This document shows positions 33,516-45,700 of a stretch of 64,000 nucleotides of DNA, one piece after another. A program made the position numbers and the translations under genes. The notes beneath the pieces are model-generated. The model did not search any database. It saw nothing but the letters and a program-made list of their open reading frames with translations, and was not told the origin of the DNA. Numbering within the stretch: the first letter of the stretch is position 1; every line of letters starts with the position of its first letter. The stretch is from Stomoxys calcitrans (lineage: Eukaryota; Arthropoda; Insecta; Diptera; Muscidae). The stretch spans positions 182,078,262-182,142,261 of the forward strand of contig NC_081555.1 in NCBI RefSeq assembly GCF_963082655.1, in the 5' to 3' direction.

Positions 33516-35354
33516 ATTTCTGTTCATCTGATTAAATCGATGTTGTTGTAGCCGCATTTATAGTTTTTAATAAACTTTTTAACGGTAAAATGGAAGCCAA
33601 GAGTTTTCAATTCCTTGATACTGTGGTCGTTTATACATTATTGGAGGTATCCTCAATGCTAAGAAATGCTACCATTGTATATTCCATCTATAAAGCCAAC
33701 TTGGTGATAAAAAGCTGTTTCTTTGGAGTTATGCTTGCCATAGGTGGGTTGAGACTAATGATCGTGGGGAATCATCAATGAGTGTGTGGTTCAGCTTAAT
33801 AATAAGGGACATTATTTTTATTGGCGAGCAAGAACGGCACACAGCTTAGAGACAACTCTTTGCCGTAATAAAAAAAAAAAAAAACTGAATATGAAATTTT
33901 GTCACTTTGATTAGGGTCTTGCTGCCAATTTTCAAAAGAAATTTAGAGTTTTCTTTTTTGGTAAATATTTTGAAGCTTTTGTCCAAAACGCTTCTCTTTT
34001 TTAATCTCAAATTGAATTTGCCTTTTTGTTTGTGAAATGAAACAGTGCACAAACACAAAAGAATCTTAGAAACGTGTCAGCAATATTTGACAGCTATATT
34101 TTTCTCTCTTTTTTTGTCTGTCCATGACTCCAACATAACCAAAATTGTGGTTTCACAAGATTATTGCGCATTTTCTACATTTTGTTTAAGTTTGTGATTA
34201 GTTTGAAATAATTCATAAGTCTACCTAGAAATGGCAAATGTTGGGTCCCGTAAAAGTTTGGAAATGTTGACAATAAATTTCTTGGTTAATTTTTTCCAGC
34301 GATTGGGGGAGGTGACCTCTGTCAATCTTTATGCCAGGGAAGTTTTTAAAGTTCTGGCAGAAATTTGCGACTGGCAAAGAAGCTAAACATCTCAATTTAG
34401 GTGTCAGACAAGTGTCATAGAATCAAAAGATAAATGTTGGTTATTATGAGAAAATTACGTTGCCCTCTCTCTTCTCTTTCTGTGAGGCAAAATGAAATGG
34501 CATATATTTTGGCAAATGCCAAATATTTCTTAAGAAATGAATTCTTATCGCACATACATACACACGCTGCCTCCCTGACCGTTGAGGTTGAGAAGAGCAG
34601 ATACAGGATGCTGACAATGATTGCGCAGCATGAAGCGGAAGCCATGGTTAATGTGGCCATTGCTTATTTTACGTCCTTCAGTTGCTCAAGGCGTGGGGCA
34701 TGTTGTAGTAGTGTAGTGCCATGGCTTTCGTTGATTCCGTTGTTTTGGCAAATGTTAAATGATGAACATTATTTAGGATGCACTCCATTCCCATCAACTG
34801 AAAAAAGAGCGAGAGCGCATAATCTTTTCTTCCCGCTAAACATGAAGAATAACCACGTCTGTGTACTTGTGTGCGTTGTACAACAATCGCAATGCTGAAA
34901 GGAAATGCTCGTGCGGCTCATATGCGTTGGTGTCTGTGCGTGTATAAATCTCCATCTCCTTGTGAGTGAGTGTTGCACGCTTTTCTATTATTTATAATAA
35001 ATATTTGAATGAATTCGTGCTGTTCAAACTTTGGCTATGCGTGTGGTAAGAGGGGGCGGGAGGAAATTTTTTGATCTGCATTCAAACAATTCTGTTTGCT
35101 TTACTAAACTCAAGCAAGGATGTTTCCATTGGCACAAACTGAAGCTGTGGACTTGTCTTTGGATTTGGCTTTGTCGTTGTCGTTGTAGTTGTCTGCCGAG
35201 AATATTGTCAATTGTGTATTTTGTCATTGCAAACAGCTCGATGTATTCGAAGCAATTTATTTGTTAAATACTTTGAAATAAATTGTTTTGACACTTGCAA
35301 TAGCGTTGAAAACACGGAAACAATAGAAACTTTCCCAAAGGCATTTGTTATGTT

Positions 35355-35387
<33 letters not shown>

Positions 35388-35862
35388 TCCGTTTCTCTTT
35401 CTCTCTCTGACACCACCAAGAAGGAATTTTAATTAAATGTCTTCTTCCGGTACAAATCAATTATTAATTTCGAATTTTACAAATTCATTGTCGGGTGTCT
35501 AGTGCGGCTGTTTTGTGGATTTTCCTGTCACTTGTCAAAGCACACCAAATATTGTCATGCATTGTGTGAGTGGATGTTCTTGACATGTTTAAAGTGTCAA
35601 ATTGTTTATTTATAACATTTTTAACAGTTTTGCAATTTTAAGATAACTTGTGTCAAATCCCTTCAATAAAGAACAATCTTAATGACAATTTAGAAGATTC
35701 CTTAATTTTAAAGGATTTTTTTAAATGTTTTTAATATTTTATTGACAGAATACAATTAGCATAACAAACACTTACCATAAATTCATTAGATACAAACGAG
35801 GTTATTTATACCCCTATGGAATAATGGTATACCTGTCTTCTAAATCTGATCAAATGTAAATT
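33516..35862. other. Unique non-coding region
   Basis: An A-run lies near 33870-33884 and (CT)n/(CA)n at 35356-35387. Overlapping open frames at 34415-34898 on both strands have no domain. Confidence 0.5.
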
Positions 35863-35985
35863 TGCTCGGCTATTAAAATGAGGTCCTTAATCATAGAGCT
35901 TAAAATTTAATCGGACTGCACTCGGTGATATGTGAAAAGTTTGCCCCTGCTCCTTAGCGGAATGTTCATGGGCAAAATTTGCAAG
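35863..35985 (+). mobile_element. SINE 3'-end fragment
   Basis: 5'-truncated; retains 'gctcggctattaaaatgagg' through the tail 'gggcaaaatttgcaa'. A DINE left end follows directly at 35986. Confidence 0.82.
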
Positions 35986-37296
35986 TTTTATAGCCTGCAC
36001 CATAGGATGGGAGTATACTAATTTCGTCATTCTGTTAGAAACTTCTCGAAATATTCGCCTAAGACGCCATAAGGTATATATATTCTTGCTCGTCATGACA
36101 TTTATGTCGAACTAGCCATGTCCGTTCGTGTGTCTGTCCGTCCGTCTGTCTGTCGAAAGCACGCCAACTTTCGAAGAAAAAAAGCTATCCGCTTGAAATT
36201 TTGCACAAATACTTTTTATATGTGTAGGTCAGTTGGCTGCCATATAAACCGATCTGGGATCTTGACTTCTTGAGCCACTAGAGGACACAATTCTTCTCCG
36301 AGTTAGCTGAAATTTAGCATGAGGTGTTTTGCTATGATTTCCAACAACTGTGTTGAGTATGGTTCAAATCGGTACATAACCTGATATAAACTGATCTGGG
36401 GTCTTGACTTCTTCAGCCTCTAGAGGGCGGAATTCTTATCCGATTCAGCTGAAATTTAGCATGAGGTGTTTTGTTATGATTTCCAACAACTGGGCTAAGT
36501 ATGGTTCAAATCGGTACATAACCTGATATAGCTGTCATATAAACCGATCCGGGGTATTGATTTCTTGCGCCACTAGAGGGCGTATTTCCTATCCGATTTG
36601 GCTGAAATTTTGCATCAGGTGTTTTGTTGTGATTTCCAACAACTGTGTTGAGTATGGTTTAAATCGGTCCATAACCTGATATAAACTGATCTGGGGTCTT
36701 GACTTCTTGAGCCTCTAGAGGGCGCAATTCCTATCCGATTTGGCTGAAATTTAGCATGAGGTGTTTTGTTATGATTTCCAACAACTGTGCTAAGTATGGT
36801 TTTAATCGGTCCATAATCTGATATATCTGCCATATAAACCGATATTGAATCTGGACTGCTTTACCCACTAGAGGGCGCAATTCCTATCCGATTTGGTTGA
36901 CATTTTGCATAAGTTGTTTTGTTATGACTTCCAACAACTGTGTCAAATATGGTTTAAATCGGTCTATAACCTTATATAGCTGTCATATAACATACTTTCC
37001 AACATACTTTCCAAATATGGTCTGAATCGGTTTTTCGCCTGTACAGCTCCCCTATAAACGGGTCACCCTTTTTTTACTTCTTGAGCCCCTAAAAGGCCAA
37101 TTCTTATTCAATTTGGCTGATATTTTACACTTATACTTCTACTGTGTTCTTCAACATTCAATTCAATTAGCAAAGCAATTCTTTTCTTTTCTCCTTTGTT
37201 TATCTAAAAAGAGATACTGGGAAAGAACTCGACAAATGCGATCCATGGTGGAGGGTATATAAGATTTGGCCCGGCCAAACTTAGCACGCTTTTACT
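35986..37296 (+). mobile_element. DINE-1-like element, subfamily A, full length
   Basis: Left end 'ttttatagcctgcaccatag', 'ataaggtatatatattcttg', (GTCY)n, 'cgaaagcacgccaactttcg', and A-type units with 'cctctagagggcgcaattc'. The right end is 'ccatggtggagggtatataa', hairpin TTTGGCCCGGCCAAA (37265-37279) and 'cttttact'. Confidence 0.88.
37265..37279. repeat. Terminal hairpin with compensatory change
   Basis: TTTGGCC-C-GGCCAAA is a perfect palindrome. Compared with 5407-5421 (plus sense TTCGGCC-C-GGCCGAA) the third pair has changed from C:G to T:A on both arms. Confidence 0.8.
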
Positions 37297-37676
37297 CAAC
37301 ACAGTTGTTGGAAATCATAACAAAACACCTCATGCAGGATTTCAGCCAAATCGGCTGGGACGCAGATCTTGCCCTCTAGTGGTGCAAGAAGTCAAGATCC
37401 CAGATCGGTTTATATGGCAGCTATATCAAAACACAGACCGATGTGGCCCATTTACAATCCCAACCGACCTACACTAATAAGAAGTATTTGTTCAAAATTT
37501 TAAGCGGATAGCTTTACTCGAAGGTTCACGTGCTTTCGACAGACAGACGGACGGACATGGCTAAATTGACTTAAGATGTCATGACGATCAAGAATATAAG
37601 GTATATATATGGGGTCTTAGACGAAACAGAATGAAAAAATTAGTATCCCCCTATCCTATGGTGGAGGGTATGAAAA
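37297..37676 (-). mobile_element. DINE-1-like left-half, subfamily A, tail to tail with the previous copy
   Basis: Minus orientation: one and a half units, 'ttcgacagacagacggacgg', 'atgacgatcaagaatata' and the left end 'cctatggtggagggtatga'. Confidence 0.8.
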
Positions 37677-37726
37677 GATGGGTGTACCAAAATTTGAAGG
37701 TGATCGGATGAAAATTCCGACCTGTA

Positions 37727-38893
37727 ATTATACTCACCACCACATCATAGGAAGTACAATTTTCTAGTCATTGCATTTGTAACAGCTGGAAATTTTTGAT
37801 CCGCGACCCCATAATGTAGATATGTTCTCGTCTCGATATTCTAAGTCGATCTAGTCGTGTCCGTCCGTCCCTCTGTGGAAGTCTCGATAGCGGTCGAAAG
37901 AGTTAAGCGGCTAGAAGTTTTGCATAGATACGAACGAGTACTTCCTATTGATATTGGTCACTGCGAGCCATATTGGTTGAGATTTGTGAACAACTCCCAT
38001 ATAAAGCGATCATTCGATTTGACTTCTAGACCCCCAAAGAAGCCGAAATTGTTGTTCCGACTGGGCTTATTTTCCACGCTGTGTTTGATATCGATTTTTA
38101 ACACTCGTTCTAGTCTGCAACAATGAGGTCCATAACCTGAAATGGCTGAGACTGATTTGGCTGACATTTTCCAAGTACTATTCTGTTACGATCAGGGTTG
38201 CGGAGTCGACCGGAGTCGAAGTTTTGAGGCCGGAGTCAAAGTCGGAGTTAAATTATTGAGCCGAATCCGACTACACTCCGCATGTTACGACTTTCAACAA
38301 CTGTGCCAACTATGGTCCAAATCGGTCTTTTATCCGATAAAGTTGCCATTTAAAACGATCTCCCGATTTGACATATAAAGCCGCAATTTCTATCCGATTT
38401 GGCTGAAATGTGGCAGATAGTGTTCTGTTAAAACTTCCAACAACCGAGCCAAGTACGGTTTAAATCAGTGAATAAACTGATATAGCTCCTTTATAAAAAG
38501 GTCTACCAATAAGTCTTCTACGGGCCCATAGATGTTTGAAATTATGCCTAATTTGGCTAAAATTTGGTACGTAACGTACCCATATGCTTTTCAACTAAGA
38601 TCATTTGTGTACATTTTTAGCAGAATCTATGGTAGGGGGTTCCCAAGATTCCGCCTGGATGATGGTGGCGTTTTTGAATATTTTATTTTAATATAAAACT
38701 CCGTACCGATTTAGCCAAGTCCATTGTGAAGAAAGCTTCGACTTATACTTGATTTGGCTCTTATTTGGTACGTAAAGTGCACATACGCCTTTCAACTAAG
38801 TTCATTGTAAAGTTTTGGCAGAATTCATGGTGGTGTAATCCCGTGTTAAGTTTTATTTCAATATAAAACTCGTACCGATAAAGACAAATCCAT
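37727..38893 (+). mobile_element. DINE-1-like element, subfamily D
   Basis: Diverged core: 'ttatactcaccaccacatca', 'gatccgcgaccccataatgt', 'gtcgtgtccgtccgtccctc', then A-like units. After 38530 a different unit of about 180 bp is repeated about twice ('ttttcaactaag.tcattt', 'agcagaat.catggt'). Confidence 0.65.
38192..38282. mobile_element. GGAGTC-rich insert with 8-bp direct repeats
   Basis: 91 bp beginning TCAGGGTTGCGGAGTCGA and ending ACTACACTCCGCA. It is flanked by 'tgttacga' at 38184-38191 and 38283-38290, and lies inside a DINE unit that is otherwise continuous. The left end CAGGGTTGC and 8-bp repeat suggest a truncated hAT-type MITE. Confidence 0.5.
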
Positions 38894-40365
38894 TTTTATA
38901 CCCACCACCGAAGGACATGTCCGTCCGTCTCTCCGTCTGTCTGTTGAAATCACGCTACAGTCTTTAAAAATAGAGATATTGAGCGGCAACTTTGCACAGA
39001 TTCTTATTTTGTCCATACGCAGGTTAAGATCGAAGATGGGCTATATTGGATAATATCTTGATATAGCCCCCATATAGACCGATTGGCCGATTTGGGGTCT
39101 TAGGCCAATGAAAGCCACATTTATTATGCGATTTTGCTGAAATTTGGGATAGTGAGTTGTGTTAAGCTCTTCGACATCCTTCGCCAATTTGGCCAAGATC
39201 GGTAAAGATTTGGATCTAGCTGCTATATAGACCGATCCTCCGATTTAGGATCTCAGGCCCATAAAAGCCACATTTATTATCCGATTTTGCTGAAATTTGG
39301 TATGTTGAGTTGTGTTAGGCTCTTCGGCACTCTTCGTCAATTTGGCCCAGATCGGTATTGATTTGGATATAGCTGCCATATAGACCGATCCTATGATTTA
39401 GGGTCTTAGGCCCATAAAAGACACATTTATTATCCGATTTTGCTGAAATTTGGGATGTTGAGTTGTGTTAGGCTCTTCGGCACTCTTCGTCAATTTGGCC
39501 CAGATCGGTATTGATTTGGATATAGCTGCCATATAGACCGATCCTCCGATTTAGGGCCTTAGGCCCATAAAAGCCACATTCATTATCCGATTTTGCCCTT
39601 CGACATTCTTCGTCAATTTGGCCAAGATCGGTAAAGATTTGGATCTAGCTGCTATATAGACCGATATTTCGATTTAGGGTCTCAGGCCCATAAAAGCCAC
39701 ATTTATTATCCTATTTTGCTGAAATTTGGAATAGTAAGTTAAGTTAAGCCCCTTGGCATACTTCTGCCATATGGCACATATCGGTACAGATTTGGATATA
39801 GCTGTCATATAGACCGATCCTATGATTTAGGGTCTAAGGCCCATAAAAGCCACATTTATTATCCGATTTTGCTGAAATTTGGGACAGTGAGTTAGGCCCT
39901 TCGACATTATTCGTCAATTTGGCCCAAATTGGTCCAAATTTGGATATAGCTGCCATATAGACCAATCTCTCGACTTAAGGTTTTGGGCCCACAAAATCTG
40001 CATTTATTGTCCGATTTCGCCGAAATTTGGCGAATTGCGTTGTGTTAAACTCTTTCATATTTTTCTGCAAGGTGGCTCAAATCGGTGTAGATTTGGATAT
40101 AGCTGCAATGTAGTCCGATATCTCGATAAAGCCTTGGCCCCATAAAACGCGTGTTTATAATCCGATTTCGCTGAAATTTGACACAGTGACTAATGTTAGG
40201 CTTTTCGACATCCATGTCGTATTTTTTGCATGTTGAGTTTTGGTGTCACTTTCAAAAACTGTTTTAAGAATGATTCAAATCGGTCCATTATCTGGTATAG
40301 CTGCCACATAATCGGATCTTGGGTTTTGACTTCTTGAGCCTCTAGAGGGCGCAATTCTCTAACTT
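38894..40365 (+). mobile_element. DINE-1-like element, subfamily B, long array
   Basis: Left end 'ttttatacccaccaccgaag', a short GTCY run and at least eight units. Anchors at 39219, 39372 and 39525 are 153 bp apart, as are 39648/39801 and 39949/40102. The last 130 bp match subfamily A, so the copy is chimeric or has a second fragment attached. Right hairpin missing. Confidence 0.85.
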
Positions 40366-40619
40366 TAACACCAACACTTTAAAATTTTTCCAAAATTTTT
40401 AAAATGTTTACCTTTGTTGCAAATGTTTAAGGATAAAATATTTTAAATCACCTTAATGACATTCGTAATTTTGTTTTTCACAAACTATATTTCAGTTCAG
40501 CTAGCAAGCTGCAATAACAATGAAGTTTCATTTCAGTGAAAAGTATTTTTGCATAAAATTAACGACAAAATAGAACATTATTGCCGTTGTGCACTGAACT
40601 ACATACGCAAAGGCATCAC

Positions 40620-40650
<31 letters not shown>

Positions 40651-41214
40651 ATCGCACATATTGTTGTCGGAACAAAACAAAAATCCTATACAACCTGGCC
40701 CACTTTACGAACAACTCCAATGAATAATGCAAGTTCATGATAAGCAAAACACACATAATCCAGCAATGCATTGATTGCGCGCTGTGTGTGTGCGTGTGTG
40801 TGTGTGTGAGTGTGTATGGGAGTGTTTTAAATTCGCAACATGAAGCTGGAGTGTAAATGTGTTTTTAATTGGAAACGATGAAGCATGGCAGTGATATTCC
40901 AACATTATTAGCTCTTGGGGAGATGTGTACACATGTTTGGGGAACAAAACAAACCAAAACACTCCGCAATTTAGCCCCGGCATTATAAAACAGACAACCG
41001 CAACAACTGACAGCAGTTTTCAATGAGAATGGCAGCAGCAACAACAACACCAACAAAAACAAAAAAACAACCAGAATAAAACATTTCAGAGAAATTTTTC
41101 ACCTGAACATGGGGCTATGGCAACAACTAATATGTTACCCTATATTGGTGTGTGTTTGATGTGAATTTATATGTGTATATGTGGCATTCCAACACATTCA
41201 CACATACATATCTA
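40366..41214. other. Unique region with microsatellites
   Basis: (TC)n at 40619-40647 and (TG)n at 40785-40812. No exon recognised. Confidence 0.5.
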
Positions 41215-41446
41215 CAGGGTGGCTGATGAATATTGCTACAATGATGAATATTGCTACATTTTTTTTTCGGTGTATGGAATACATTTTTCTTTTATTCATG
41301 TTAAATTAAATTATTAAATTAATTATTAAATTATTATTAATTAAATTAATTAATTAATTAATTAAATTAATTATTAAATTATTATTATTAAATAGAAAAA
41401 AAGTTATTACATTTTTTTTTGGTAGCGGCTTTCATCAGCCACCCTG
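41215..41446 (-). mobile_element. MITE with CAGGGTGGCTGATGAA termini, copy 1
   Basis: 232 bp. TIRs CAGGGTGGCTGATGAA and TTCATCAGCCACCCTG with TA on both sides (41213-41214, 41447-41448). The core is a nearly self-complementary run of AATT/ATTA blocks. A 17-18-bp duplication ('gatgaatattgctac') is present next to the left TIR, absent in copy 2. Tc1/mariner-like by termini and TA. Confidence 0.9.
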
Positions 41447-41448
41447 TA

Positions 41449-43366
41449 TATATTGTGTAATATTCATTCACACGTTTCAATTCACCACCACTGATGTGAA
41501 TCTGGTTCTGAGCGCAAAAAGTGAATCTGGATGATGATGGCATTGTCGTTGCCATTGCCGTTGCCGTTGCCGTTACTTCTGCCGATCCTGCTTCAGTTTC
41601 AGCTCCTGCTGTTGCCGTTGCTGATGATGATTGTGCAGCTGTTGCCACCGCTACTACCGCTGTTTATCCTTTGTAACTTTTCCAATTGACAATTCCATTG
41701 TATGTTCATTATTGTAGTTATTACCGATGTTGGTCGTTCTCGATGTCGATGTCGATGTTGTTCTCGTTGTCCTGTTTATTGTTGTTCTCGCTTCAGATTG
41801 GTTGTGTGGGTGTGAGTGTGAGTGCGAGTGCGGGTGCTTGCATGAGTTTGTGTGTGGTTGTGTTTCCTCTTTTGTGGCTATTACTTGGCTTGGCTTTTGC
41901 AACGTGACATTCTCCCCACATTATTCCCTAACTGACAACCATTCAGTATGGGGACTCCCCATGTGAGTGACAACAGCGACAACGACACAAAACAGCAGCA
42001 ACAAAACAAAGCATTGACTAAAAGCAAAAAATAGCCAAAACCCCAAACACAATTCCCAGACATTGGACAATTGTCCTTGTGAGCAGCAATCTGTTTGCCT
42101 GAGTGTGTGTGTGTGTGTGTTATGCTGTTAGTATGTGTCCATAGTAATCACTGTGATTGTTATGTGGTTTCTGTACATCTTTTTTATGATTATTTAACCG
42201 CAAATTTTCTAAACAATCCGATATTGTAAACACCGACAATGTCCCCCTCAATTCATCTGCCCACCAACAGAGCCTACAGACACGACTCGTCAGATTTTCA
42301 AAATACTCTGTGTGGCTAACGGCAAGGTTGTTTATTGCTTTCTGGAAAATTTAATTATTAATTTAAAACTGAAACTTTTTCACTTGGTGCCAGGACCATA
42401 AAAAAAGTACTCCCCCTGCAGGTTGTCGCTTGGCTTAAATTTTTCACTTGCAAACACACATCCAATTTCTTGGCCAGCCAGAGAGTTGTTAAAAGTTATC
42501 CATGTTTCACTTGCACTTGCAGCACACAATGTTTCAGGTTGGCCCACAAAGGCGACATTTGCAAAATTTTGTGTCAGTGCTCTTGGCTTGAAAATATGTA
42601 AAAGCCCTCAAACAAAAATGAACAACCGAGAGAAAAAAAAAAAAAGTTTTATAGTTTTGCACTTTTGCAACGACCCGCAAATGCAAAAACAATTATTAAC
42701 AAAATACGAATATTAAACAAGTCCCAATCCTTCTCTCTCACTCGCTCTCACTTTATGTCATTCCTGGGTGCTCTCAAACGTACAGACCCACTTACGCATA
42801 CGATAACACTCTTGAACTTTGTGGACCTTCCATTTGCGAAAAAAAAAATGATTGCAGCCGTTGACGACCACCATCATGCAGAGTCGAATAAAGATGCCCA
42901 TAACGCAAAAGCAGCACTCAGAAGGTCAAAAGTATACAAGACTTTTGAATTTAAGAGCAACAAAAAATAAACGTAAAATAAACCTAAGCAGTTGCATAGT
43001 AATTCAACGAAAAAAAAGTGGTACATTGTAAGAAATTCAAAATTAAGTCCAAAAGCAGTGGCAATTTAATATGGTAATATTTTAAGGTGTGGTAAGAAAA
43101 CTAAGAGTAATTAAAAAAAGACTTACTTAAAGAAATATACGGACAAAGGCAGTTTTTCAGTTCAATACCCAAACGGAACAAAAGGCTTGTGCATCACAAC
43201 AGCATTGAGGTCGACACCATCAGAAGCACTTAATTTAATGAAAAAATGTATGCCTCTGGACATTGTGGCAAAACAAATTGTAGCTACGCCACTGTGTTTT
43301 CAATGACAAAATGCACGATATCCCAGGCAGTGTGGACTACACCTAGTGTAGGCTATTTGACAAAAA
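41449..43366. other. Unique non-coding region
   Basis: GTGAGTGCGAGTG-rich patch near 41806-41842, (GT)n at 42102-42121, short A-runs. No supported exon. Confidence 0.5.
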
Positions 43367-44465
43367 ACAAATAAAAGCTTGCTAAGGCCGGGCCGAATCT
43401 TTTATATCCTCCACCATGGATCGCATTTGTCAAGTTCTTTCACGGTATCTCTTTTTAGGCCAGCATATGATAGAAGAAAAGAATTGTAAAATTTCAACCA
43501 ATTCGAATAAAAATTGCGTCCTATAGGGGCCCAAGAATTTAAAGGCCTTAGACCGATTCAGACCATAATTTACACGTATGTAGAAGGTCATAAGAGAAGT
43601 CGTTATACAAAATTTCAGGAAAATCCGATAATAATTGCGACCTCTAGAGGCTCAAGAAATCAAGATCCCAGATCGGTTTATATGGCAGCTATATCAGGTT
43701 ATGGACCAACTAAAACCATATTTGACACAGTTGTTGGAAGTCATAACAAACCACTTATTGCAAAGTTTCAGCCAAATCGGATAAGAATTGCTCCCTCTAG
43801 AGGCTCAAGAAGTCAAGATCCCAGATCCGTTTATATGGCAGTTATATCAGATTATGCACCGATTTTCACCATACTGAGCACAGTTGTTGGAAGCGATACC
43901 AAAACACTACGAGGAAAATTTCACTTAAAAATGAACGAGAATTGCGCCCTCTAGATGCTCATGAAGTCAAGATCCCAGATCGGTTTATATGGCAGCATTA
44001 TCAAAACATGGAACAATTTAAACCAAACTTAGTGCAGTTGTTGGAAGTGATACGACAACACCACGTGCCCTCATTTAGTCAAAGCGGACGAGAATTGCGC
44101 CCCCTAGAGGCTCAAGAAATCAAGACCAAAGATCGGTTTATATGGCAGCTATATCAGGTTATGGACCGATTTGAACCATACTTGACACAGTTGTTGGATA
44201 TCATAACAAAACACGTCGTGCAAGATTTCATTCCAATCGGATAAAAATTGCGCCCTCTAGAGGCTCAAGAAGTCAAAACCGAAGATCGGACAGACGGACG
44301 GACAGACAGACGGACGGACGGACAAACGGACGGACGGATCGACTTAAAATGTCATGACGATCAAGAATATATATTCTTTATGGGGTGTGAGACGAATAAT
44401 TCGAGGAGTTACAAAAAGCGTGACGAAATTACTATGCCCCCATCCTATGGTGGCGGGTATAGAAA
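43367..44465 (-). mobile_element. DINE-1-like element, subfamily A, full length
   Basis: The right end has a partly decayed hairpin ('aaggccgggccgaatc'). 'cctccaccatggatcgcatt' and units anchored at 43684, 43837, 43991 and 44144 (153, 154, 153) follow, then (GACG)n at 44288-44338 and left end 'cctatggtggcgggtatag'. The open frame running through it repeats because 153 is a multiple of three. Confidence 0.88.
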
Positions 44466-44877
44466 TACTGCACTGCGCTATACCTAATAGAGCCGATTTG
44501 AGCTACAATACCTTGGTAATAGAGGGAATGTAGACTTCCTGACGTATAATTCCCGGCTGAAGCACCTGTGGGTTATTAAGGTGTACTATTAAGAGCTGGG
44601 ACTGGATATATCGAGAATCCGTTGTTAAACACTCTAGTATGGATAAGGAATCAAGGACCTAGGATTTCTTTGCAATAAAAATAGAGTTTCAACGGCTAAG
44701 GCGGCAATTGCCATAAATATCTTCTTAGATGGACACGAAGCCATTTTGCTTTAAGCACCTTTTGAGCTCTGTTGCCGGTTAGTCTGATTTATGACTGTCC
44801 AAAAATGCAACATGAAAATTAAATTCTAACATCCTAACATACCCTTCTAATTTTGGCGAGGCACTGTATCATTTGGT
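44466..44877. other. Short region, nothing recognised
   Basis: No family match seen; no exon. Confidence 0.45.
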
Positions 44878-45048
44878 ATGGCAGCCATGTAAAAACTTCT
44901 CCACAAAGAGATCTCGCACGCCGTTCGGTCTTTTCTATAAAAAGGAGGACACTTATCATTGAGCTTAAACTCGAATCGGACAGCACTCATTAATATATGA
45001 GAAGTTTGCCCCTGTTCCTTAATGGAATGTTCATGGGCAAATTTGCAG
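44878..45048 (+). mobile_element. SINE 3'-end fragment
   Basis: Starts at 'gcagccatgtaaaaacttct', ends 'catgggcaaatttgcag'. A DINE left end follows without spacer. Confidence 0.82.
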
Positions 45049-45700
45049 TTTTATACCCCCACCGTTTGCAACACATCCGTTTCCGACCCTGTGAAGTATA
45101 TACATTCTTGATCATCGTAAAAATCTAAGACGATCAAATCATGTCCGTCCGTCTGTCCATCTGTCTGTTGAAATCACGCTACAGTCTTTAAAAATAGAGA
45201 TATTGAGCTGAAACTTTGCAAAGATTCTTTTTTTGTCCATAAGCAGTTTAAGTTCGAAGATGGGCTATATCGGAGTACATATTGAGATAGCCCCCATATA
45301 GACCGATCCTCCGATTTAGGGTCTTAGGCCCATAAAAGCCACATTTATAATCCGATGTTGCTGAAATTTTGGGCAGTGAGTTGTGTAGGGCCCTTGGATA
45401 TCTTTCTGCAATTTAACTCAGATCGGTCTAGATTTGGATATACCTGCCATGTAGACCGATCCTCCGATTTGGGTTATTAGGCCCATAAAAGCCAAATTTA
45501 TTATCCGATTTTGCTGAAATTTGGGACAGTGAGTTGTGTAAGGCCCTTCGATATCCTTCGTTTATTAGGCCCAGATCGGTCCAGATTTGGAAATAGCTGC
45601 CATATAGACCGATCTCTCAATTTAAGGGTTTGGGCCCATAAAGACAGACAGGCGGACATAGCTAAATCGAATCAGGAAGTGATTTCGAAGTGAATTTTCG
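45049..45700 (+). mobile_element. DINE-1-like element, subfamily B, ending in an inverted C piece
   Basis: Left end 'ttttatacccccaccg', core 'ttgatcatcgtaaaaatcta', three units. At about 45641 it changes to a minus-oriented subfamily C piece ('ctaaatcgaatcaggaagtg'). Confidence 0.78.

Noticed and set aside
34415..34898. Overlapping long frames on both strands
   Set aside because: No family resemblance; composition typical of the surrounding non-coding DNA.
43514..44487. Chain of open frames with repeated 'QEVK..DRFIWQLYQ'-like peptide
   Set aside because: The repeats follow from the 153-bp (3 x 51) tandem units of a non-coding DINE; related copies have stops in the same frame.
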